Shown: positions 9,898 through 21,185, counted from the stretch's first letter. The stretch is DNA of 64,000 nucleotides from Dacryopinax spathularia (GCA_037974965.1 JBBPFI010000010.1:496001-560000), one strand, 5' to 3'. Notes: generated from the letters alone by a model not told the origin. Translations and numbers: made by a program.

Positions 9898-10467
9898 ATG
9901 CCCAAAAGTCAGTACATTGCTGAACTCATTTCTACTGTTGCTGACCTCGGTTGCGTATAGTCTACAAGCCCGGAAAGGTCGCCATCGTCCTCCAGGGACG
10001 ACACGCCGGCAAGAAGGTCGTCATCGTCAAGCAGCTCGATGATGGCAACAAGGAACGCAAGTACCCGCACGCCGTCGTTGTCGGCATCGAGCGGTACCCC
10101 AAGAAGGTGACCAAGCGGATGGGCGGGAAGACCATTTCCAAGCGCAGCAAGGTCAAGCCTTTCATCAAGGTGTGCATATCGTTTGATGTTGCGGTGATCA
10201 TGTCTCTAATAGGCTGCATAGATCGTCAACTATACCCACCTCTTCCCTACCCGCTACCAGTTTGAGCTCGAGGGCCTGAAGGGTGCTGTCGAGGCTGAGA
10301 CCTTCAAGGAGGTCTCATCGCGGGAGGATGCGAAGAAGAACGTGAAGAAGCTGCTGGAGGAGCGCTACACAAGCGGCAAGAACCGCTGGTTCTTCACTCC
10401 GTTACGGGTACGTCCCCTCGTCATTCTGCTATATGTGCATGGTCACTGATTCACCTCACAGTTCTGA
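9898..10467 (+). CDS. RPL27: 60S ribosomal protein eL27
   Basis: Structural protein of the large cytosolic ribosomal subunit, 136 residues, the normal length for the family. Four exons: 9898-9907 (only 10 nt, MPK plus one base), 9961-10169, 10222-10407 and 10462-10467 (one Phe codon plus stop). Conserved blocks are [43 protein letters not shown] and [10 protein letters not shown] at the C-terminus. Minute first and last exons are common in fungal ribosomal protein genes, and the RPL27 family ending in RF supports the final exon. It is strongly expressed in all cells of the family; no distinct promoter element was recognised beyond the duplicated unit upstream. Confidence 0.95.
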
Positions 10468-10722
10468 GGGTTGGGCGCGAGCGACGTTCTCTGCGTTGGT
10501 GTGCCTGTAGCATTGGCGTATGTGCATTGTCATGCTAGGAATTGATGATTATGCTGCACACGACATTTGCATATCTCTCGCATTTGCCGGTCCTGGGTCC
10601 AGCCAACCATCTCCTTGTGCCTAGACTTCGCAGAGACAGTTCATCTCTGTGGCATTACCCGTAAACAGCATTATGATAAAGATTCTGGTGAACCCGACCA
10701 CATCGTCTACAAATACAAAGAC

Positions 10723-13683
10723 TCAACCTCTGGACGCCTCCCGGCGGGCCGAATAGAAACCACCAAACCCGGTCAAGCTCACAGCGAGGAACCGTATATC
10801 CAGATCAGAATGAGAAGAAAGAGAAATGACCAAGTTGCCGACTTGCTGAGAGAATCGAGCGCTGTATTCCCATGTTCGACTGAGGATCCCTGCAAGCGCT
10901 TCTTCGGTCGGTTGGGCACCTCGGGCAGTAAGAGCGCCGGCGGTATGCAGACCCCTTGCTTGATCTCGTTCTCGGTCACGGATGTGTGCTTCGTGCGTTG
11001 TATATCGCCAGAAGTCATCCTGCGGACGCATCAGTCATCCAAACTCGTTATCGGATTTGATGCCACATACGGTGGATTCCAAGAACTGTAAGATCGTGTC
11101 AAAAGCCTCTCGTACGAGGGCAAGGTTGTTCTCATGACTACGCTTGGAGTCATGGAGCATGACCTTCCTGACCATTCTGCTGAGATACTTGTTGTGCGCC
11201 TCAATGAGACCATCCAGGTCTCCCTCCTTTTTGTGGATGAACTCCATGAGGTCTTTCCAGGCGGCACCGATAACTTCACGTTGACACCATGCGTGCATCT
11301 GCCGGACGAAGTGGATCATCTCAGCCATGACCACGCGGACTTGATGCCAGTCTCTCTGCAGGTCTGAATGCCGCTCAGCCTTTGGCATCAAACAACAGAA
11401 ACCCAACACGTACCAGGTACGCGACCTACGCTCCGAGCTCCGCTTGTGACTCTAGCCCAAGCAGCGCCAAGGCTGCCTTCCACTCTCCTCATCCTCCAGA
11501 GATGGTTGAACAGCTTCAAGTAGCTGTTGATACTATCTGGATCGATGACGGTATCGACTGGCGGGTCGACCTTGTACTCCAAGGTGAAGACATCCCAGCC
11601 AATCTCTCCATGGGAATACTCTAGCATGCGAGCGTCCAGCCGTCGGAGAACGTCTGGTGGGTCGTACTGCGCGTTGGAGCCCTTGATGGCGTCCAACAAG
11701 CGAGTGGTCAGCGTGTGCCGGTAGAGGGCATTCGCCGGTTTTGTCAATAATGCTCTGAATCGCTTGTAAGCGTGACCCATAGTTGCGCGATAGGCTCGGA
11801 CTTACGACAGAGAATCCATCAGCAAGTCCTGGAAGTCTCCGTACCCGCATAACAGATAGGCTTTAAGTGCTTGAAGATGGTCGACCAGACGATAGCGGAC
11901 GAAGAATGCGTCAAACAGGCGTTGACTTGCAACCTTGTAAGCAGCATCGATCGATTGCTCAAGCCCAGCGATATCGCTGTACTTGAGAGCTATATCCCTG
12001 TCAGCATGGAAGACACTGTGCGAAGCATAAACGCATACATTTTGAGGTAGAAGCACTGGCTTGCTTGGTGACCCATTCGGCATCATGGCAGTTATACCGA
12101 ATGAAGTTCAAGCTCTTCCCGGTCGAATAAACCTTTCGACCAAACGTCTCATTCAAGAAACTTGGCATCATCTCAGCCCTGAACTGCCACTTCTCCTGCC
12201 AGGTCCGATGTATGTCGCCCCCGAAGTCAGCGTCGATCTCGTCTGCGCTTACGCCGGCATCAACTTCCTCCCGTTCTCGACGGTCTTGCGCGCCAGCTCC
12301 GCTCCTCTTGCCAGGGGCGACGAAGAACTCGCCGAAGGGGTCGTTGAGTGAACCGGCGAAGAGCCAGGCTTGCAAGGAGTTGAAGAAAGGCTTGGACACT
12401 TGCTCGAGGATCTGGGTACTGAAATCGCGGATGAAAGGGTCGCCGTTTTTCGTGTGCGCATGAATGAGGCTTATGAGCTTTCCACCATGAGCAGCTGAAT
12501 CGAGTCAGCGAGGTTGAATGAGAGGTGTCCGGGTCGGCTTACTCTTGGAGCCTTCGACGAGCACGCTCATGAGCCTCAGCCGCAACTTCCAGTCTCCCAC
12601 CCAGGCCTCCATTCGCATCAAGGTCAGTCCGCCACCGTCTTCGCCAGCCTTACTCCTGCTCGCATGGCTCTCAAGCAAAGCGATAAGCTTATGATACTCG
12701 GTCAACTGGAACCGAAGCTCATGATGCAAGCTCTGCTCCACTAGACCAACAGAGGGCGAAAGCGATCGTTCGTCCAGGAAAGACGTGATGAGTCGATGAA
12801 GGTGTCCCAGTTCGGATAACCGATGGAGTAGGACTCGTGTTGGAGGCGGGATGATCCCTTCTGGCGTATCGACAAACTCGATCCTGTCCTCTTTCTCCAT
12901 CGTATCTGTCGTGACGGAGACGAATCGCACACAGTGGCCGGATATGCCTTGCAAGAGGTAGATAGCATCTCTGAGCAGGATGCTGAGAGGTACGTTCGCT
13001 TTCCCGATCCGCTCGCGGTAGGCTCGCAGGAGAGCTGCCTTGCTTTTGATGCCTCCGTCTGCAGCGGATTCAGGCCGCACAGGTGCTCCATTCGTCGATC
13101 TAGAGCCAGAGGTTGGCATTGGTAGGTCCAGTGTGGGATTGAAAGGCGATGGTCCGTTTCGTCGTGTACTTGCAGCTGAAGGATGAGTGATTGTTGACCT
13201 GGAAGAGGTAGGATGTGATTGTTGCGATAGCGTGTATAGGAAGGAGAGAATCGCATGTTTGCGGGACAGAGCGGGCTACGGCACTATCAGCATCAAACAA
13301 CCGACAGGAATGAGATATGCTTGTACCTGATCGTATAGTCGGGATAGCAGGTTGTTGAGTCGTAGAGACGGCGCAGTGGATGATGTCGATTGCATAACTG
13401 GGTCGTCTCAGCATCCACATCGCAGTACTGCTGATGTATGCTCACTGTGCCTCTGCATCAGGTTGGCCAAGTCTGCCAGGTCTTCCCCAACTCCGGCTCC
13501 TCCCAAATAACTGCAGTCGATGTTGTTTACGTCTGGTTCAACAACGATACCTCACTCAACGCACCTGTCCAGGAAGTACTGCGCATGATCGACAAGTTCA
13601 CGGGTAAGGCTCGGACTACCAGCTGAGGCAGGTATAATCTGGTGTATGAGCGCCCTCAGTTGGGTAGTATCCGGCGCTGGCAT
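10723..13683 (-). CDS. SPC98: Gamma-tubulin complex component 3 (Spc98/Alp6)
   Basis: Subunit of the gamma-tubulin small/ring complex that nucleates microtubules at the spindle pole body. Nine exons: 13565-13683, 13446-13510, 13327-13397, 12543-13275, 12039-12494, 11806-11989, 11414-11754, 11071-11363 and 10723-11019. All introns are 48-54 bp and every junction keeps frame, giving 852 residues. GCP3-specific signatures include LNNLLSRLYDQPALSRKHAILSFLY cut by an intron, LLRDAIYLLQGISG (GRIP1 core), FGRKVYSTGKSLNF, KYSDIAGLEQSIDAAY, NALYRHTLTT and NAQYDPPDVLRRLDARMLE. The C-terminus (LDIRFLAVSL...GGFYS) matches the family ending LDxRFLxxRLxFxxFY with some divergence. I chose ATG 13683 because it begins a helical N-terminal segment of the sort other GCP3 proteins have. 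An ATG at 13395 would give a shorter protein. Confidence 0.93.
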
Positions 13684-14194
13684 TGTCGCCGAGTCGGTCG
13701 TCCTTGACGTCGTTGATGCTCAGACGCGTCGAGGAATTGGACGCGTCGACGCCGTCAGAGTCAGGGATCTCGGCGATGGTGCCGGCGCCAAGCTGCATTC
13801 ATTCGCAGCTCACCCCACCTCCTTCTCCATCTCGGTCTCATTAATAATTCGGATATTGAGCAACTGACCATTTAGTCTGTCTTACACCTAGGACTCGGCT
13901 CTACTAAAGTATACAAGGATAAAATATGACCATACCGGAAATGGTGAGCATACAAAGCTGACCGGTCCCTTTGACCGGTGACCTCGGCGCTGTCGGCCTA
14001 CGGGGAAACGGACCGGGTCTGCCGTTGGAGGTCGCTCTCGGCTCATACTCACCCCGCATCCGACTTCCTGAACCAATTCAAGGCGTGACCAACCTCCAGC
14101 AGTGTATAAGAGCTTGAAGCAGGGGATACTGCTCGCCTGCTCTCCACCTCACCGCATTCTCTTCTTCCTAGCCAACCCGGAATAGTCTAGCAGC
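13684..14194. promoter_or_regulatory. Divergent intergenic region GCP3 / aldolase
   Basis: 511 bp between divergent starts. TATAAG at 14105-14110 lies 85 bp before the aldolase ATG and is a plausible TATA element. TGACCGGT occurs twice close together near 13959-13982 (ctgACCGGTccctttgACCGGTgacc), which could be a factor-binding pair. No gene is supported. Confidence 0.5.
14105..14110 (+). promoter_or_regulatory. TATA box of the aldolase gene
   Basis: TATAAG 85 bp before the start codon, in a fitting position for a core promoter element. Confidence 0.5.
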
Positions 14195-15065
14195 ATGCCC
14201 GGTCAGGTCCACAACAAGCTTATCCAGACGCTCCGCTCGGGCAAGCAGACCTTCGGGATCTGGCAGATGATTAACAGCCCCGCCATCTCTCGGACACTCT
14301 CCCTGCTTGGGCCGGACTGGATCTGCGTGGACTGCGAGCATGGTGCGTCCTGTTCCGCCAGTTCTCTGTGGGAAGACCCGCTGACCCTGGACAGGTAACA
14401 TCGACGATGCTGGCATGCACGAGGCCATCCACAACATCCGGGCTCCGGTGACGCCGCTCGTCCGAATTCCGGACAACCAGAACGTGTTCGTCAAGCGTGC
14501 TCTGGACGCCGGTGCACAAGGTCTCTGCGTGCCAATGATCAACACCGTCGAGCAAGCCAAATACCTTGTCGAATCCGTCTACTTCCCGCCCAAGGGCAAG
14601 CGCGGTCTCGGCTCTCCCTACGCCATGGCCTCTTTCGCCTCGAACGGCACTGCTCCCACCCTGGGCGAATACTTCTTCGACGCGAACGACGCTATCCTGC
14701 TCATGGTGCAGATCGAGACTGCCGAAGCTGTCGAGAACGTCGACGCTATCTGCGCGCTCGACGGCGTGCATATGCTCATGGTTGGTCCGTTCGACCTGAG
14801 CAACTCGCTCGGCGTGCCGCTCGTTAAGGGCGAGACGGAGAAGTTGAAGGAGGCGATCGCGAAGATCAAGGCGACTGCGGACAAGTACGGCAAGTGGTCG
14901 GGCATCTACAGCACCAGCCCGGAGGACGCGGCTAGGCGCGCGAGGGAGGGGTGGAACTTCATCGCTCTCGGTAGCGAGATGAGCTTCATCCAGACTGGTA
15001 TTGTTGACGGCTTGAGGGTCGCCCGTGGCGGCGAGACTCCTCAGAGTAAGGAGGTCAGGTACTAG
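14195..15065 (+). CDS. HpcH/HpaI-family class II aldolase
   Basis: Predicted metal-dependent aldolase of the HpcH/HpaI group (4-hydroxy-2-oxovalerate / 2-dehydro-3-deoxy-sugar-acid type), which splits or forms a C-C bond next to pyruvate. It has 272 residues. Exons are 14195-14342 and 14395-15065, joined at CEH-G|N. The TIM-barrel landmarks are FGIWQMINSP, DWICVDCEHG, the catalytic Arg in LVRIP, GAQGLCVPMI, the metal-binding Glu in VQIET, and VGPFDLSNSLG with the second metal ligand Asp. The C-terminal strand is IALGSEMSF. No targeting signal is seen, so it is likely cytosolic. It converges on an MFS transporter whose stop lies 145 bp away, so joint use of a sugar-acid or aromatic-derived substrate is possible but unproven. 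Confidence 0.88.
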
Positions 15066-15210
15066 GCACTGTCCATGTGTAGGCTACCAGAGCAAAGTGA
15101 ATATAACCAGTTGTAAACACTATTGGCAGAGTGTTGCATTAAGTCTAAAGGTCTAGTCTATGATACCATTGATACAGTGTTTCTACCCATTACCAATCCA
15201 TACTCGAAAT

Positions 15211-16938
15211 CTAGTCCGTAGGAGCATACTTGCTCTTCTTCCTAAGCGTGGGGCCCCAAATACGGAGTGCGAATGGAATAGGGATCATCAGGACGGCGAT
15301 GCATCCCAGCAGAGTCGAAGCCCATCTAGGGTTGAGCTTCTGGTACATCTGAGTGGCGAACAGCGGGAATCCAGCACCGAACAAGCTCCGCACGATGGTC
15401 GACCCAGCCAAGGCGGAGGCCGCGACCATAAGGTAGGCATCGACGATGTAGTTGAACAAGCTCAGGAAGATAAGCACGACGCCGAAGCCGAGGAGGGAGG
15501 TCGCCATCATCGGGCTCCAGAAGGAGATGCTTGGATAGCTGGTCCAGCCGAACCAGAAGAAGCCGATGGCGAATACGGGTGCGCCGACGAAAGCCATCTC
15601 GAGCCTGAACTCGGGTGGGACAAGCTTGGGCGCAAATCGGTCAATGTTCCGCTTGTAGCGGGGGTTGAAGATATAGAGGTAGCTCGCAGTGCCGACGCAG
15701 CCACCCAGGAAGAGCGGCAGGAACATAAGTCCAGACGCGCCCTCGTTCATCCGGTGGCCGATGGTGAAGACAATCGGGAAGGCCTCGAATAGCAAGTAGA
15801 CGCAGCCGTAGATGAAGGACATGTAGAGGGTGATGGCGAAGAGCATAGGCTCCTTGAACAGCATCTTGAACGGCCGGCCCAGAATCAGGTATGCCAGGCG
15901 TCGAGGATCCTTCGGCATTGCTTCCAGGGCAGAGTAATAGCGCGAATCACCGGTCTTCTTTCTCAATACTCTAGCCTTGCGTGTCAACAGCTTAGGTCTG
16001 CGCAAATAGTCAGTATGCAGCTTCTAACCGGACGGAAGAGGTACTCACGCAAACGTCTCCGGAATAGTCAGGAAAATCCCGATCGTACAAGCACCAGCAA
16101 AGAAGGTGAGAACCCAGAAGAGCCACCTCCAGTGCACGCCAGCAACCGTCATGTAACCACTGACAATCGGGCCGAGTGCAGGGCCAGCGAACGGCGCAAG
16201 ACCGAAGAAAGCGATTGCCTTGCCTCTCGTATCGGGATCCCACATATCGGCGAGGATGGCACCAGCGTTGGTGAGAGGGCATGCTGCACACAAGCCGCCA
16301 AGGAATCGGAATGCGATCAATGCACCCGTGTTAGGTGCAACGGCACATGCGACTTGGAAGATAGTGTAGAGGATGAAGGCGACTAGGAAGATGGGCCGCC
16401 GGCCAACTGCTTCGGATAGTGGGGCCCATAGGATAGGGCCCACGCAGTAACCGAGGACGAAGATGGCGATGAGAAGAGTGGCAATTTCGGTTGACATGTG
16501 CCATTCGGCGATAAGTTGGGGCAGAATGCCGGACGGAGCAGAGGAGGCAAACGAACTATTCAAGTGAGTCAGTATAGGCCTTGTTTCTTGAGTTGCAGCG
16601 ACTTACGCATTCAAGGTGAGAAGACCACCAAACATGGTGATATACCACCTATACCACCTGTTCCAGTTCTTCGGGTTTTCCGGGTCATTTGGGCCGTCCC
16701 ATTGCACGAGGAATTGCTTGCTCTTCTCGTCTGTCACCGCTTCTGGTCGCTCCTCATCTGGCATGAACACTTCGCCAACATCGGCAGCGCTCCGGTCCTG
16801 GTCGTTCCATGCTTCTGGGATGGCTAGTCCAGAAGGTCTTGATGGAGGTACCATTGTGCTGTCATTAGAAGTTGTTGAGTGTACCGGTGATGGAGGCCGT
16901 ATTGTGGTATCCGGAGCTGTTGTGGGTGTTGCCGACAT
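15211..16938 (-). CDS. MFS transporter, DHA1-like drug/polyamine H+ antiporter
   Basis: Major facilitator with about 12 membrane helices in a 541-residue protein, probably plasma membrane. Exons are 16607-16938, 16049-16555 and 15211-15997, with introns of about 51 bp. The hydrophilic N-terminus of roughly 90 residues ends with the family motif PENPKNWNRWYRWYI. The loop 2-3 signature is PLSEAVGRRPIFL, and GALIAFRFLGGLCAACPLTNAG marks helix 4. The central loop (LLTRKARVLRKKTGD) and RPFKMLFKEPMLF are typical of fungal DHA1 members such as FLR1- and TPO-type exporters. The substrate cannot be read from sequence. Neighbour: the convergent aldolase. Confidence 0.9.
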
Positions 16939-18239
16939 TGTGGCAGACAGGGTATGCGAAAGTGCGGAGAGGATTCGAGTCTAGTTAGGGTAGAAGCGCG
17001 TGCCTGCAACGCAGGAGAAATGTATGCGGGGCCGACTGCATTCTCAGCTCGAGATATATACCTCTCTCGCCCAAAGATTTTAGTGGCCATTCTGTGGTCA
17101 GCGGAGTATCGCAGAGCTCCGGCCGCCTGCCTCCTCTCCGAACAGCCGGTGCATTTCTTCATACCGCAGCTTGGGAAAGAGCACGATACTTTCGTGGGAC
17201 CAGCGTCGAGCTGTGCAGTGGGTGCTGACTCCGTGGTATAACCACCAAATTCTAACCGGCGGGGTGCCTAATCCGCCACGCATTAGCCGGAACATTAGCC
17301 AAAATATGACTAAGCTCCCCGAAAGGCTTGCGATAGCTCGGTTGACCGGGTTACATTCTCCGTTTCACGAGATCCCGGAGATTTTTCACGAGCCCTCGGG
17401 GGACGGTGAAGAATTCCCCAGAAGTGTCCCGAAGCCGAGCAGATAAAGCCATGGAGAGAGGAGAAGGTCGGCGGTCATGACGCAAATTGTACAGGACCAA
17501 GCCAAAACGAATCCGGCGGCTGGCCGTGATGTCACATTCTGTGGCGATGCAACTCCCCTAGCATGTGAATTTACCCAATTGCTTCCGAGCCTATAGCCGG
17601 AGCCGAGGAGCGGATTAACTCTCTGCTTGTTAAAAGCGGCCTCCTCGGATGCCTGTTGGCCGAATATTACTCTATTTGATCTCGCCTTTCATATGCGGCT
17701 CTACACTTTCCATGCTGCTTATCATGAAACTCGACTCGGCCACCGCTCGGTATGGCTTCCTGGCTTGTGATATCTCCTCTGCTTGCGAGAACGCATGTGT
17801 GCACCTCCCGCTTATCCTGCGCAGCTGATTTCGGAATACGCTATGTGGCTGGAATCCACGAAATGGGGGCCGTTCGGGATTTTGGGTGGTTGTTCCATGA
17901 TGATAATGAACACGTCTTGAAGACGCAAGAAGACGCAACTCTAGAAGCGTGGCCACTAGCGACTCCCCGACCGGAATCGCTAATGGCTTGTATCCCCTTT
18001 GGCTCGCCTGAAGCATCCTGGAAGAACAGAAGCAAGCTTGTGAGTCTCTTCCATGAGGCGACGTGATTCTGTTACAAGACTGGCTAAGATGATGCCGTGA
18101 GCTCGTACATGATCTGTGATGTACAACAACGCTGAACGATACAGTGTCCACGATACAAAAATTGTCCTTATGTCGACATGGAAAGTCCACCTTCGACCAC
18201 GCAACGGCCGCGAATTCCCGTTGTTCGGGGTTGAGGCCA
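16939..18239. other. 1.3 kb intergenic, MFS promoter side
   Basis: No supported gene. A 172-codon minus frame (17672-18190) lacks any domain, signal peptide or splice context. Near 17240-17360 there are several CCGG-containing stretches (ACCGGCGGGG, AGCCGGAAC, GACCGGG), which could be zinc-cluster factor sites for the MFS gene, but no exact spacing repeats. Confidence 0.4.
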
Positions 18240-19307
18240 TCACGGACCTCGCTTCTGGCCAGATCCGCGCATCTCTTTCAATTTCACGCCTCCCTCTGTC
18301 TCCTGCTCGAGACTGGGCGTGCTGGGCGGGTTCATCCTGGATGGTCCAAATGCCGCGATTCCGTACGTCTGGCGCCTGAGCAGCATCTGCCGGCGATTGT
18401 ACCTGCGTAGGAGGAACATGACGAGCGCTGCACACCCGACGAGGAAGGCGATCCCACCAACAACGCCTCCCACGATTGCTCCTACTCTTGCGCCTTCGGA
18501 GGTCCCATTTGAGGTGCTCCCTCCCTGACCCGAGCCTGCTGTGCTGGATGGAATGGGAAGTGTTCCTGTTCCGAACGGGAACGAAGTCGCCGTTGCGCCC
18601 GCGGAACAAGCAGCCGAACCAGGCTGGACAAGGCTAGGTGGCGAGACGAACAACGGCCCATACGCGTCCTTCGCGAAGAAGACGACGTTCGACCCCGCCG
18701 GAGCGGCAAGGTACCAGCTCAGCTGAATCCCATCTTTCGTCTGCTCTGACCCACCACCACCGCCCAAAGAGGACGTATCATGCTCGAAACTCTGACCACC
18801 TGGGATGACCGTCGCCACTGTAACGGGGTTCTCGACGTCTTCGAAGACCGCGCTCATTAAGCCGCACTGGACGAGATCTGGTTCCCACGAACTGAGATGG
18901 TGCACGTAGGTCGTGTTCGTGCTGTCCTCCAGGCAGGTCCCGGTATCGGCGAGCGAGCTCGGCCCGACAACGAGTATGTTGCTCGTCCCTCCTGTGCCGA
19001 AACCAGTCGAGTCGGAGCCGACGATGACGACATTGTCCCCTGCTTGCCAGGGCAGGATCCAGGAGAGAGGAGAGGTGGTGCTGTTCGTTATGAGGGCATG
19101 ACCCGCACCCCAGTCGTCTGGCGACTGGGTGCCGTCCGTTGAGGGGAGGCGGAGGAACGTGAACTCGTACGGCGGGATGCCGCCGGCGAAGGTAACGTTG
19201 AATGGGGTGCATTCGCTGGGCGGGTTGGTGCCGAGGGAGAACGACCATCCACTGGCCAGTCTGAGTGTCGTAAGGGCGAGAACTGCAAATACGGCGGGAC
19301 TTGGCAT
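18240..19307 (-). CDS. Array member 1: receptor-like membrane protein with tail
   Basis: First of eleven intronless paralogs. It has 355 residues with a signal peptide (MPSPAVFAVLALTTLRLASG) and then WSFSL. Ectodomain half 1 runs from the Cys in SECTPFNVTFAGG to the hallmark VGSDSTGFGTGGTS. Half 2 runs from VQCGLMS through VIPGGQSF and ends around GPLFVSPPSLV. A Ser/Thr/Gly-rich stalk and a Gly-rich transmembrane helix (about residues 275-300) lead to RRYNRRQMLLRRQTYG and a roughly 55-residue cytoplasmic tail. Several N-x-S/T sites are present. Similar two-domain membrane proteins of unknown role are common in Agaricomycetes. TATTTA about 60 bp upstream may serve as the TATA element. The tail lacks the YRDDP ending of members 2, 7, 8 and 11. 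Confidence 0.85.
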   Translation of the reverse strand: MPSPAVFAVLALTTLRLASGWSFSLGTNPPSECTPFNVTFAGGIPPYEFTFLRLPSTDGTQSPDDWGAGHALITNSTTSPLSWILPWQAGDNVVIVGSDSTGFGTGGTSNILVVGPSSLADTGTCLEDSTNTTYVHHLSSWEPDLVQCGLMSAVFEDVENPVTVATVIPGGQSFEHDTSSLGGGGGSEQTKDGIQLSWYLAAPAGSNVVFFAKDAYGPLFVSPPSLVQPGSAACSAGATATSFPFGTGTLPIPSSTAGSGQGGSTSNGTSEGARVGAIVGGVVGGIAFLVGCAALVMFLLRRYNRRQMLLRRQTYGIAAFGPSRMNPPSTPSLEQETEGGVKLKEMRGSGQKRGP

Positions 19308-20174
19308 CGTTACTGCCAGGCGAGCGCGGTCGTCCCCACTCTGAAGGGACGATACTCCCCTCCGCCTAAATACACCTCGTTGTGGCTATCATCTCCGCTC
19401 GAGGCGGACTTGCACAAGCCCAATCTGCCATAGATAATCATCCTCCACCTCAAAAGTCCCCAGACTTCCTCGGCAATCGTTACCCCTCAGTCAGGAGTAT
19501 TCTGGCGCATCTCGAGTTGACACTACACGAACCCCGTCCTTTCCCCGAGGAAGAAGACAGTTCTGCATCAAAGCGGAAAATGCCCTCCTATGGCCGATTA
19601 TGGTATCTGCTTTCTATGCCAGAGCTACAACAGTTTGGCTAGTAAACGCCTGCGGATAGGGCTGAGGGGTGCCAACTGCGCTCTGTCCCACAGCCCGATC
19701 TTTTCGGACCCGCGGTCTGACAGCTCTGACCAACCAACGTCAGCATCACCAATGGCCCGCTTTGTAATCTTCAACACCGCTCCACATCCCTCCGGCGCCT
19801 GTGAGTGCCTGTCAAGTGCTCTAGTAGTGCACCTTCAGCAAGGGGGGGGGGGGGGGGGGGGGGGGGGGCACGGGGGGGAAAGGGTGACAACAACAAATAG
19901 TTAAATTTTGGAAATATGGATCAACACATGGTAGGGCGATAGAAGTACAACAAAAAAGTCGTTAAGGCACATTAGGGTACATGAAAGTGCACGAGTCGAA
20001 GACTCAGTAAAAGGAAGGAAAACACAACAAGACAGTGCGAAAAAGAAGAGAAATCAAGGAGCCGTGATTTATCGAAAGTCCGCCGTCTTGCTTACTTACC
20101 TTCCTCCAGACCGTGGGTATATGCGCACTTCTGCAGCACACGGGGCACAAGCATGGCGCCTGGGTGGTTTATAT
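19308..20174. other. Intergenic with long poly-G tract
   Basis: About 0.87 kb between array members 1 and 2. It holds the promoter of member 1, the poly-G run at 19842-19868 and an A-rich stretch (19880-20060) that probably includes the member 2 3' end. No coding remnant of the array family was found. Confidence 0.5.
19842..19868 (+). repeat. 27-base poly-G run
   Basis: Uninterrupted G from 19842 to 19868, followed by CACGGGGGGG. It is the longest mononucleotide tract in the window. It can form a G-quadruplex and is also the kind of tract where length is often misread in sequencing. Confidence 0.9.
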
Positions 20175-21185
20175 TCACAGATCCTCGCTCGGCCTCCCGG
20201 GGTCGTCTTTGTACCTCTCTCCTTCTGCCCACGTACCCCTGTCCAGCCGCTCTGGCCTCGTAGCTGCATAAGCGACCAAGCCGATCGTCTGCCTCCTCGC
20301 GAGCATCTTGCGTCTGTTGTACCTCCGCATGAGGAACATGACCAGCGCTACCAGCAGGACCAACCCCACAACTCCGCCAACCACTCCTCCCGCGATCGCT
20401 CCTGCACTTGAATGACCCGAGCTGGAAGATACTGTCGGCGGGCTTGTACTGAGCGCGCCTGCTGCCGGGGCCGCCGTTGACGAGTATGCGCCATTCGCAA
20501 TGCACGCCGAGCTCCCCGCCCCTACCGTCCGGAGGGCACTGACGAACAGCGGTCCATTCGCGTCCTCCACCACGTACGCCACGTTCGTCCCTGCCGGCAC
20601 TGTCATGTTCCAGAACAGCAGGGCGGCGGTCGTGTTGCTCTGGATTTCGGGACTCTCGACCACGCTGCTCTCCCCTCCCGGGATAATGACCTTGATCACT
20701 GGAGGCCAAGCGATCCCATGAAAGCCGGAGAGCATCGTTCCGCACTGCGAGGGTGGGTCGCTCCATGCAGGGACGGTGACGTAGTAGCTCGAGTTCGTGA
20801 CCGATTGCACGCAGGTATTGTCGCTCGTAGGTGAGGGCTGGACCGTATAGACGTCGCTCGTCCCTCCCGTCCCGAACCCGTCCGCATCACTCCCGACAAT
20901 AACGAGCGGCGTCCCTGCCGCCCAGGGGAAAGAGATACTGCATGTGTTGTCGGAGCCGCACATCTGATCGGCGGTGATGTCGCTGACGGTGCCGGATGTC
21001 CATGATGGGAAAGTTGTGTTGGCGGGTGAGAGAGCGATGAGGCTGAAGTTGTGAGGCGCCGTCCCGCCTGACCAGGACCAGCTGAGCGGTTCACATTGCG
21101 TGGGGTAGGAGTTGATGGTGAACGACCAGCCCCATGCTGATTGAGCAGCGAGCAGGGCGACGGCGAGCAGGTGTAGTCTCGACAT
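20175..21185 (-). CDS. Array member 2: receptor-like membrane protein with tail
   Basis: Intronless, 336 residues from the ATG at 21185, chosen because it opens a clean signal peptide (MSRLHLLAVALLAAQSAWG). An in-frame codon further upstream would put about 30 hydrophilic residues before it. Half 1 begins WSFTINSYPTQCEPL and ends VGSDADGFGTGGTSD; half 2 begins SQCGTML, contains IIPGGES and ends GPLFVSALRTV. After a Ser/Pro stalk comes the helix AGAIAGGVVGGVVGLVLLVALVMFL split around residue 275. The 50-residue tail is RRYNRRKMLARRQTIGLVAY... ending GERYKDDPGRPSEDL. The tail is very close to member 11, at the far end of the array, which suggests those two keep the ancestral form. Confidence 0.87.
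   Translation of the reverse strand: MSRLHLLAVALLAAQSAWGWSFTINSYPTQCEPLSWSWSGGTAPHNFSLIALSPANTTFPSWTSGTVSDITADQMCGSDNTCSISFPWAAGTPLVIVGSDADGFGTGGTSDVYTVQPSPTSDNTCVQSVTNSSYYVTVPAWSDPPSQCGTMLSGFHGIAWPPVIKVIIPGGESSVVESPEIQSNTTAALLFWNMTVPAGTNVAYVVEDANGPLFVSALRTVGAGSSACIANGAYSSTAAPAAGALSTSPPTVSSSSGHSSAGAIAGGVVGGVVGLVLLVALVMFLMRRYNRRKMLARRQTIGLVAYAATRPERLDRGTWAEGERYKDDPGRPSEDL

Noticed and set aside
13438-13867. Plus-strand open frames that look protein-like
   Set aside because: They are antisense to the first two GCP3 exons and the upstream region; the minus strand gives a full-length GCP3 with every intron in phase.
17672-18190. 172-codon minus-strand frame between MFS and array
   Set aside because: Irregular composition and no conserved motif.
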